Below are positions 57,711 to 64,000 of a DNA stretch of 64,000 bases, in pieces; the first letter of the stretch is position 1, and every line of letters starts with the position of its first letter. Source of the DNA: Morococcus cerebrosus. GTDB taxonomy: Bacteria > Pseudomonadota > Gammaproteobacteria > Burkholderiales > Neisseriaceae. Location of the stretch: assembly GCF_022749515.1 (NCBI RefSeq), contig NZ_CP094242.1:1798001-1862000 (forward strand), in the 5' to 3' direction. Made by a program: the position numbers and the translations under genes. The notes beneath the pieces are model-generated. The model saw only the letters and a program-made list of their open reading frames with translations, was not told the DNA's origin and did no database searches.

Positions 57711-58811
57711 ATGAATATCCGAAACTATATCGGCATTATGTCCGGCACCAGCATGGACGGTACGGACGCAGTTTTAATCCGCATGGAAGGCAGTCGATGG
57801 CTGGAAGCCGTTTCCCACGTATTCATCCCCTATTCAGACGACCTTAGGCATGAATTGCTGGATTTGCAAAATATCGGCAACAACGAACTGCATCTCAGTA
57901 TGCTGCTATCTCAAAAACTAAGCTGCCTTTACGCAGATACGGTTTCTTTACTGCTCAAACAAACCAACCTGCAAGCCCACGATATTGACGCCGTTGGCTG
58001 CCACGGGCAGACTGTCCGCCATGCCCCCGAAGCAGGATACAGCATACAACTCGCCGATCTACCGCTTTTGGCACATCTGACCGGTATCTTTACCATCGGC
58101 GATTTCCGCAGCAGGGATTTAGCGGCAGGCGGACAAGGCGCCCCTCTTGTCCCCGCATTCCATCAAGCCTTGTTCCAAAGCGACTCCGAGACACGCGTTG
58201 TTTTGAATATCGGCGGTATTTCCAACATCAGCATCCTGCCAAATTCCTCTCCGGCATTCGGCTTTGATACCGGCCCGGGCAATATGCTGTCTGACGCATG
58301 GATGCAAGCCATTTGGCAACGTCCTTATGACAAAGACGGCTTGATTGCGGCAACAGGAACCGTTTTACCCGAACTGCTAACCCGCCTGCTCGACCACCCA
58401 TATTTTTCCTCCCCATACCCAAAAAGTACTGGGCGTGAATTATTTTCATTGGATTGGTTGAAAGGTCGTCTGAAAGGTGGTGAAAAACCGGAAGACATTT
58501 TGCGAACGTTACTCAGGTTTACTGCCCAAACGATTTATGATGCAACCATCTCTGCCGCTCCTGATGTTTGCAATCTTTATGTTTGTGGCGGTGGTATCCG
58601 CAATCCTGTTTTAATGGAAGATTTGCACCAACTTTTTTCCTCTACCACGAAATTACATAGTACAGCAGCACTCAATCTTGATCCGCAATGGGTCGAAGCC
58701 GCTGCCTTCGGCTGGCTTGCGGCCTGTTGGATGAATAAAATTCCAAGCAGTCCGCACCATGCGACAGGGGCAGAAAAATCCTGTATTTTGGGTGCAGGAC
58801 ATTATCCCTAA
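57711..58811 (+). CDS. anmK: Anhydro-N-acetylmuramic acid kinase
   Basis: The 366-residue sugar kinase phosphorylates and opens 1,6-anhydro-MurNAc during peptidoglycan recycling. The entry motif IGIMSGTSMDGTDAVLI, GCHGQTVRHAP near 98, the catalytic Asp region TIGDFRSRDLAAGGQGAPLVPAFH, and NIGGISNIS and GFDTGPGNMLSDAW are all present. Its last codon is followed by the 5-bp IS duplication CTAAT, which includes its stop codon, so the IS sits exactly at the end of the gene. Confidence 0.96.
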   Translation: MNIRNYIGIMSGTSMDGTDAVLIRMEGSRWLEAVSHVFIPYSDDLRHELLDLQNIGNNELHLSMLLSQKLSCLYADTVSLLLKQTNLQAHDIDAVGCHGQTVRHAPEAGYSIQLADLPLLAHLTGIFTIGDFRSRDLAAGGQGAPLVPAFHQALFQSDSETRVVLNIGGISNISILPNSSPAFGFDTGPGNMLSDAWMQAIWQRPYDKDGLIAATGTVLPELLTRLLDHPYFSSPYPKSTGRELFSLDWLKGRLKGGEKPEDILRTLLRFTAQTIYDATISAAPDVCNLYVCGGGIRNPVLMEDLHQLFSSTTKLHSTAALNLDPQWVEAAAFGWLAACWMNKIPSSPHHATGAEKSCILGAGHYP

Positions 58812-58812
58812 T

Positions 58813-60042
58813 GAGACCTTTGCAAAATTCCCCAAAATCCCCTAAATTCCCATCAAGACATTTAGGGGATTTCCCATGAGCACCTTCTTCCAGCAAACCG
58901 CACAAGCCATGATTGCCAAACACATCGACCGCTTCCCATTATTGAAGTTGGATCAGGTGATTGATTGGCAACCGATCGAACAATACCTGAACCGTCAAAG
59001 AACCCGTTACCTTAGAGACCACCGCGGCCGTCCCGCCTATCCCCTGTTGTCCATGTTCAAAGCCGTCCTGCTCGGACAATGGCACAGCCTCTCCGATCCC
59101 GAACTCGAACACAGCCTCATCACCCGCATCGATTTCAACCTGTTTTGCCGTTTTGACGAACTGAGCATCCCCGATTACAGCACCTTATGCCGCTACCGTA
59201 ACTGGCTGGCGCAAGACGACACCCTGTCCGAATTGCTGGAACTGATTAACTGCCAACTGGCCGAAAAAAACCTAAAAGTAGAGAAAGCATCCGCCGCCGT
59301 CATTGACGCCACCATTATTCAGACTGCCGGCAGCAAACAGCGTCAGGCCATAGAAGTCGACGAGGAAGGACAAGTCAGCGGCCAAACCACACCGAGTAAG
59401 GACAAAGATGCCCGTTGGACAAAGAAAAACGGCCTCTACAAACTCGGTTACAAACAACATACCCGTACCGATGAGGAAGGCTATATCGAGAAACTGCACA
59501 TCACTCCTGCCAATACCCATGAGTGCAACCATCTGTCCCCTTTGTTGGAAGGCATTGCCGAAGGTACGACCGTCTATGCCGACAAAGGCTACGACAGCAA
59601 GGAAAACCGGCAACATCTGAAAGAGCATCAGTTGTTAGACGGCATTATGCGCAAAGCCTGCCGCAACCGTCCGCTGACGGAAGCGCAAACCAAACGCAAC
59701 CGATATTTGTCGAAGACCCGTTATGTGGTCGAACAAAGCTTCGGTACGCTGCACCGTAAATTCCGCTACGCCCGGGCAGCCTATTTTGGTCTGCTCAAAG
59801 TGAGTGCGCAAAGCCATCTGAAGGCGATGTGTTTGAACCTGTTGAAAGCGGCCAACAGGCTAAGTGTGCCTGTTGCAGCCTAAAAGGCGGCCCGGATGCC
59901 TGATTATCGGGTATCCGGGGAGGATTAAGGGGGTATTTGGGTAGAATTAAGGAGTGATTGGGGGCGGAAACAGCCGAAAACAGCCGAAAACCTGTGTTTG
60001 GGGTTTCGGTTGTCGGGGGAAAAGGAATTTTGCAAAGGTCTC
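58813..60042 (+). mobile_element. IS5-family insertion sequence, IS1106-like, copy 3
   Basis: 1230 bp with the same inverted ends as copies 1 and 2. The target duplication CTAAT (58808-58812 and 60043-60047) covers the anmK stop codon. The element separates anmK from its original downstream sequence, which no longer shows an uptake-sequence terminator. Confidence 0.95.
58876..59883 (+). CDS. IS5-family transposase (IS1106-like), copy 3
   Basis: Translated protein identical to the other two copies (335 residues), with intact DDE residues and the same hairpin over the ribosome binding site (58835-58872). Transcripts from anmK would run into it from the left, where the hairpin should keep translation low. 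Confidence 0.95.
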   Translation: MSTFFQQTAQAMIAKHIDRFPLLKLDQVIDWQPIEQYLNRQRTRYLRDHRGRPAYPLLSMFKAVLLGQWHSLSDPELEHSLITRIDFNLFCRFDELSIPDYSTLCRYRNWLAQDDTLSELLELINCQLAEKNLKVEKASAAVIDATIIQTAGSKQRQAIEVDEEGQVSGQTTPSKDKDARWTKKNGLYKLGYKQHTRTDEEGYIEKLHITPANTHECNHLSPLLEGIAEGTTVYADKGYDSKENRQHLKEHQLLDGIMRKACRNRPLTEAQTKRNRYLSKTRYVVEQSFGTLHRKFRYARAAYFGLLKVSAQSHLKAMCLNLLKAANRLSVPVAA

Positions 60043-60176
60043 CTAATATGTCTCACTAGTTTCATTAGTTACTTTGCGACCCATAGCAAACCATAAGCTG
60101 TTCCCTGTATTTCATACACATTTAAGATAAAGACAGAAATTAAATTGCTCTATGAAGACAGATGGCTTGACCATAA

Positions 60177-60206
60177 AAAAACGCACCTTATGAAAAGGTG
60201 CGTTTT
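60177..60206 (-). terminator. Terminator of the cco operon
   Basis: On the minus strand AAAACGCACCTT and its complement with a T7 run, 12 bases past the ccoP stop codon. It is nearly the same hairpin as behind cycB. The rest of the gap to 60043 shows no gene. Confidence 0.88.
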
Positions 60207-60218
60207 AATTTCTACGGT

Positions 60219-61583
60219 TTAGAATTTAGCGCCGGATTGGTTGGCCATATAGTCAACCGCTGCTTTGACTTCGTCATCACTCAGGCTTGTGTTACCGCCT
60301 TTGGCAGGCATGGAGTTAAAGCCTTCGAGCGCGTGTTTGTGCAGGGTATCTTTACCTTGCTTGATGCGCGGGGCCCACTCGTCTTTCTTGCCTATGCCTG
60401 GAGCACCAGGGATGGTACCGCCGTGACACATTTTACAGTTAGCTTCAAAAACGGCTTTACCGTCCACTTTGGCAGAAGAAGCATCTGCTTTTTCCACCGG
60501 CTTGGCTTCGGCAGGAGCGGCCGCTTTTGCATCAGCTGCTGAAGCTGCTTTTTCAGCTTGTGCAGGTGCGGACGCAGATGAAGCGTCAGCGGATGATGCA
60601 GCAGCAGAAGCAGGTGCCGGTGCGGGAGCAGGTTCGGCTTTTTTCACGGGCGCTTTGCCGTCTTTGTTGGACAGACCCCATACATACGCAGTCATAATGT
60701 GGAGTTTGTCTTTATCCAAGAAACGACCCCAAGCCGGCATTTGACTGTGTCGGCCGTTGGTGATGGTTTCGATAATCGATTTTTGAGTACCGCCCCACAA
60801 CCATACGTTATCGGTCAGGTTCGGACCCAGTCCTTGGATACCTTGACCTTTGTCGCCGTGACAGGTAAAGCAGTTTGCCGGTGGACCACTGAACAATACT
60901 TTACCGCGTGCGGCACGTTCTTCATCGTATTGGTCTTTGGATTTGGATAAGGACATGACATAGTTTGCCACATCTTTTACCCGCTCTTCACCCAATGCAG
61001 GACCCCATGCCGCCATCGTCGCCGTACGGCCTTTTTCAATGGTCTCGTGGATTTTCTCAGGTTCGCCGCCCCACAACCAATCGTTGTCGGTCAAATTCGG
61101 GAAGCCTTTGGAACCTTTGGCATCAGAACCGTGACATTGGATACAGTAGGTATTGAAGAGGTTTTGACCGATGGCGCGTGCTTCAGGATTTTTTGCCACT
61201 TGCTCAATCGGCATATTGGCAAACTTGGCATAAACTTTGCCGTACTTCTGATCTGCTTTAGCCATTTCCTGATCATATTGTCCGTGGCTGCTCCATTTCC
61301 ACTGTCCTTTATAATCGCCCAAACCCGGATACATGACCAGGTAGCCGATACCGAACAACCAAGTGCAGACATACAGCCAAAACCACCAGCGTGGCAACGG
61401 GTTGTTGTATTCTTCGATACCGTCCCATTGATGGCCTGTCGTTTTGACCTCTTCGCCCTTTTTAGGACGCTTCACAACGTTTTGGGAAAGCAGCAGCCAT
61501 GCCAAGCCGATAAAGCTGAGCACGACGATGACTGCAATGTATATATTCCAGAAATTGCTGGTAAATTGGGTTGCTGTGTTCAT
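60219..61583 (-). CDS. ccoP: cbb3 oxidase subunit III with three heme domains (CcoP)
   Basis: The 454-residue protein passes electrons to the CcoN catalytic subunit. One N-terminal membrane region (IYIAVIVVLSFIGLAWLLL and WWFWLYVCTWLFGIGYLVMYP) precedes heme motifs CIQCH (near 147) and CFTCH (near 239), the standard diheme CcoP. A linker (about 315-373) rich in Ala, Pro and Lys leads to a third domain with CKMCH (near 386). That domain matches cytochrome c5 at 1788-2645 in about 68 of 82 residues. Triheme CcoP is known in gonococcus. Confidence 0.95.
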   Translation of the reverse strand: MNTATQFTSNFWNIYIAVIVVLSFIGLAWLLLSQNVVKRPKKGEEVKTTGHQWDGIEEYNNPLPRWWFWLYVCTWLFGIGYLVMYPGLGDYKGQWKWSSHGQYDQEMAKADQKYGKVYAKFANMPIEQVAKNPEARAIGQNLFNTYCIQCHGSDAKGSKGFPNLTDNDWLWGGEPEKIHETIEKGRTATMAAWGPALGEERVKDVANYVMSLSKSKDQYDEERAARGKVLFSGPPANCFTCHGDKGQGIQGLGPNLTDNVWLWGGTQKSIIETITNGRHSQMPAWGRFLDKDKLHIMTAYVWGLSNKDGKAPVKKAEPAPAPAPASAAASSADASSASAPAQAEKAASAADAKAAAPAEAKPVEKADASSAKVDGKAVFEANCKMCHGGTIPGAPGIGKKDEWAPRIKQGKDTLHKHALEGFNSMPAKGGNTSLSDDEVKAAVDYMANQSGAKF

Positions 61584-61613
61584 TATTTTGCTCCGTGATC
61601 ACGGACTAAACTG

Positions 61614-61784
61614 TTATCGCCCGTCTTTTTCAGACGACTCTTTATCCTCATCATTTTCGAAAATACTGTTGGCGGCATCATCGTAGTTCTTTTTATTGCG
61701 TCGGTTGAAAACGATATAAAGCACTAAGATAAAGCTGATAAAAACCCAAACAGTAAAGAGCGAGCGGGCCCAGTTTACGTCCAT
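61614..61784 (-). CDS. ccoQ: cbb3 oxidase small subunit CcoQ
   Basis: The 56-residue protein is too short for most gene finders but is a clear CcoQ/FixQ: an N-terminal MDVNWARSLFTVWVFISFILVLYIVFNRRNKKNYDDAAN with one membrane helix and a charged C-terminal tail. It lies between ccoO (four bases away) and ccoP. An uptake core in frame (61629-61638) gives KESSEK near the end. Confidence 0.9.
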   Translation of the reverse strand: MDVNWARSLFTVWVFISFILVLYIVFNRRNKKNYDDAANSIFENDEDKESSEKDGR

Positions 61785-61788
61785 GATG

Positions 61789-62400
61789 TTACCTTACGTT
61801 TTTCAATGCCAAGCCTAAGCCTTGCAGGTATGCAATCACCGCATCCAGCTCCGATTTGTTTTCCAAGGCTTCAGGTGCTTTGGCAATCTCTTCATCGCTG
61901 TAAGGCGTACCGACTTTACGCAGGGCTTTCATATGCGCCACGGTTGCTTCGGCATCGACTTTGTTGCGGGCAAGCCATGGGAAAGCGGGCATATTGGACT
62001 CCGGCACAACGTCGCGCGGATTCAGCAGGTGGATGCGGTGCCATTCGTCGGAATAGCGGCCGCCGACACGTGCCAAGTCCGGACCGGTACGTTTGGAACC
62101 CCATTGGAACGGATGGTCATAAACAGACTCGCCGGCAACGGAGTAGTGGCCGTAACGTTCGGTTTCCGCACGGAACGGACGGATCATTTGAGAGTGACAG
62201 TTGTAACAACCCTCGCGGATATAGATGTCGCGACCAGCCACTTGCAAAGCGTTATAAGGTTTCACACCTTCAATAGGCTGGGTGACTGCCTTAGTAAAGA
62301 ACAGCGGCACGGCTTCAATCAACAGGCCTACGCTGACTACAAGCAGGGTAAATACAATCAGGACGCCGACTTTTTCTTCAGCTAATTGTTGTAATTTCAT
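61789..62400 (-). CDS. ccoO: cbb3 oxidase subunit II (CcoO)
   Basis: The 203-residue monoheme cytochrome c has one membrane anchor ([24 protein letters not shown]) and the heme motif [12 protein letters not shown] near 70. [38 protein letters not shown] supplies the axial methionine region. It is the second gene of the operon, 23 bases after ccoN, and is followed by ccoQ. Confidence 0.95.
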   Translation of the reverse strand: MKLQQLAEEKVGVLIVFTLLVVSVGLLIEAVPLFFTKAVTQPIEGVKPYNALQVAGRDIYIREGCYNCHSQMIRPFRAETERYGHYSVAGESVYDHPFQWGSKRTGPDLARVGGRYSDEWHRIHLLNPRDVVPESNMPAFPWLARNKVDAEATVAHMKALRKVGTPYSDEEIAKAPEALENKSELDAVIAYLQGLGLALKNVR

Positions 62401-62423
62401 TTTGGTAGCCTTTTCTTATGTTT

Positions 62424-63857
62424 TTAGTGGTGCTGGGTTTGAGACACCGCGGGAATCTCGGCATCAACCGCTTTGCCACTGATGGCCGTACGGTAAACGT
62501 TGTATGCCATGATACACATACCGCTCAGGTACAGCAGGCCGCCGGTGAAACGAATCATGTAGAAAGGCATGGTGCGTTTAACTGACTCTACAAACGAGTA
62601 GGTCAAAGTACCGTCCGCATTCAAAGAACCCCACATCAGACCTTGCAATACCCCTGCAATCCACATGGAGGCGATATACAGAACCACGCCGATGGTCGCA
62701 ATCCAGAAATGCGCTTCCACCAATTTGGTGCTGTACATTTCATTTTTACCGAACAGGCGGGGAATCATGTAGTACACGGAACCAATGGTCACGAAGCCCA
62801 CCCAGCCCAATGCGCCGGCATGAACGTGTGCAACGGTCCAGTCAGTGTAGTGGCTCAAAGCGTTGACGGATTTGATGGACATCATCGGACCTTCGAAGGT
62901 GGACATACCGTAGAAGGACAGAGAAACGATCAAGAATTTCAAGATAGGGTCGGTACGCAGTTTGTCCCATGCGCCGGACAAGGTCATGATACCGTTGATC
63001 ATACCGCCCCAAGAAGGTGCGAACAGAATCAGGGACAACACCATACCCAAGGACTGAGTCCAGTCAGGCAGCGCGGTATAGTGCAAGTGGTGGGAACCTG
63101 CCCACATATAGGTGAAAATCAAAGCCCAGAAGTGGACGACGGACAGGCGGTAAGAGTAAACCGGACGCCCTGCCTGTTTCGGCACGAAGTAGTACATCAT
63201 GCCCAAGAAACCTGCGGTCAGGAAGAAACCTACGGCATTGTGGCCATACCACCATTGAACCATAGCATCGATTGCACCCGCATAAACCGGATAGGATTTC
63301 ATGAAGCCCGCAGGAATACTCAGGTTATTGACGATGTGCAACAGGGCAACGGCCAAAATGAAACCGCCGTAGAACCAGTTGGCAACGTAGATATGTTTGA
63401 TTTTACGTTTAGCAATCGTACCGAAGAATACGATGGCGTAAGCAATCCAAACCAAAGCGATCAGGATGTCGATAGGCCATTCCAATTCGGCATACTCTTT
63501 AGCTTGGGTATAACCCAAAGGCAGGCTGACGATTGCCGCAACGATAACTGCCTGCCAGCCCCAGAAGGTAAATGCCGGCAGCCAACCGCCGAACAGGCGT
63601 GCATTACAGGTACGTTGAACAACGTAGTATGATGTACCCATCAGACCGCAACCGCCGAACGCAAAAATCACCGCATTGGTGTGCAACGGACGCAGGCGGC
63701 CGAAGTGGAACCAAGGGCCGACATCTGATAAATCAAGGGCTGGGGCGAACAATTGGGCGGCAACGATGACACCGACCAACATGCCCACAATACCCCAAAC
63801 TACGGTCATGATGGCGAACTGGCGCACCACTTTGTAGTTATAAGTTTGTGTGTCCAT
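62424..63857 (-). CDS. ccoN: cbb3 oxidase catalytic subunit I (CcoN)
   Basis: The 477-residue heme-copper oxidase subunit reduces oxygen in the inner membrane. About 12 helices are present. [18 protein letters not shown] holds the low-spin heme histidine, the [21 protein letters not shown] block contains the copper-site histidine and tyrosine, and [17 protein letters not shown] and [12 protein letters not shown] hold the others. The start at 63857 ([14 protein letters not shown]) follows a GGAGAC ribosome binding site. The operon order is ccoN-ccoO-ccoQ-ccoP. No clear FNR box is seen in the 143 bp upstream within the window. Confidence 0.95.
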   Translation of the reverse strand: MDTQTYNYKVVRQFAIMTVVWGIVGMLVGVIVAAQLFAPALDLSDVGPWFHFGRLRPLHTNAVIFAFGGCGLMGTSYYVVQRTCNARLFGGWLPAFTFWGWQAVIVAAIVSLPLGYTQAKEYAELEWPIDILIALVWIAYAIVFFGTIAKRKIKHIYVANWFYGGFILAVALLHIVNNLSIPAGFMKSYPVYAGAIDAMVQWWYGHNAVGFFLTAGFLGMMYYFVPKQAGRPVYSYRLSVVHFWALIFTYMWAGSHHLHYTALPDWTQSLGMVLSLILFAPSWGGMINGIMTLSGAWDKLRTDPILKFLIVSLSFYGMSTFEGPMMSIKSVNALSHYTDWTVAHVHAGALGWVGFVTIGSVYYMIPRLFGKNEMYSTKLVEAHFWIATIGVVLYIASMWIAGVLQGLMWGSLNADGTLTYSFVESVKRTMPFYMIRFTGGLLYLSGMCIMAYNVYRTAISGKAVDAEIPAVSQTQHH

Positions 63858-64000
63858 GAGAGTCTCCATGAATTATGGGAATAAAAATTTTTTATCTCAC
63901 TTTGCCGTATGCGTTTTAAACAAACGCAATAAGGGCTAGGTTTAAATTTTTCTAAATTTAACATATAAGACAAGCCTAGCCAAGCGGAATTACATTTCAC

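Overview
The window is chromosomal DNA of a Neisseria species. The strongest evidence is the DNA uptake sequence: the core GTCGTCTGAA, usually as AGGTCGTCTGAA, occurs dozens of times, often as inverted pairs that form transcription terminators. This is the AG-mucDUS dialect described for the N. mucosa / N. sicca group rather than the GCCGTCTGAA form of meningococcus and gonococcus, although a few GCCGTCTGAA copies are also present. Correia repeats, dRS3-type repeats, an IS1106-like IS5 element, IS1655, RmpM, a Neisseria porin, PriB, a DMP19-like protein and a triheme CcoP all agree with this.

Layout. 0-2.7 kb: aromatic/aspartate aminotransferase, tRNA-Arg(CCG), diheme cytochrome c5. 2.9-4.1 kb: IS copy 1. 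4.2-7.6 kb: MetQ lipoprotein, CysB-type regulator, RmpM. 7.8-10.7 kb: serS and the rpsF-priB-rpsR-rplI operon. 10.8-17.7 kb: mltB, a sugar-phosphate mutarotase, dnaX, an AT-rich HEPN-like orphan gene, ybaB, IS copy 2. 17.8-20 kb: recO, a DMP19-like DNA mimic, a full-length Correia element, a zinc-finger protein and a small lipoprotein. 20-23 kb: divergent alcohol and aldehyde dehydrogenases. 23.1-26 kb: four tandem paralogous secreted proteins of lysozyme-inhibitor (LprI/DUF1311) type followed by a gene with a lysozyme-like signature. 26-29.5 kb: ubiD and a string of small immunity-like genes. 29.8-43.3 kb: dnaE, a ribokinase-family gene, a porin, pyrG, trkH and a giant DUF2339 membrane protein. 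43.6-45.8 kb: a membrane-protein gene split by IS1655. 46-54.7 kb: uvrD, a YgjP-type protease, an AI-2E-family permease, a small secreted protein, a Bcr/CflA efflux pump, a DUF7832-like gene, gmhB and plsC. 54.8-55.9 kb: an IS481-type remnant with two Correia elements. 56-60 kb: a Pit phosphate transporter, anmK and IS copy 3. 60.2-63.9 kb: the ccoNOQP cbb3 oxidase operon.

Most genes are housekeeping: replication and repair (dnaX, dnaE, ybaB, recO, uvrD, priB), translation, nucleotide and cofactor synthesis, cell wall recycling, and microaerobic respiration. Cytochrome c5 and CcoP belong together, because the third heme domain of CcoP is a close copy of the C-terminal domain of cytochrome c5 and even shares its terminator sequence. 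The three IS5-type copies appear identical, each has a clean 5-bp target duplication, and each lies just behind a gene without breaking it, which points to recent transposition.

The accessory parts most likely to hold undescribed biology are the four-copy lipoprotein array with its lysozyme-like partner (23.1-26.0 kb), the HEPN-like gene wedged between dnaX and ybaB (15.1-16.0 kb), the orphan immunity-like cluster (27.6-29.4 kb), and the coding regions in which repeated uptake sequences have become protein linkers.
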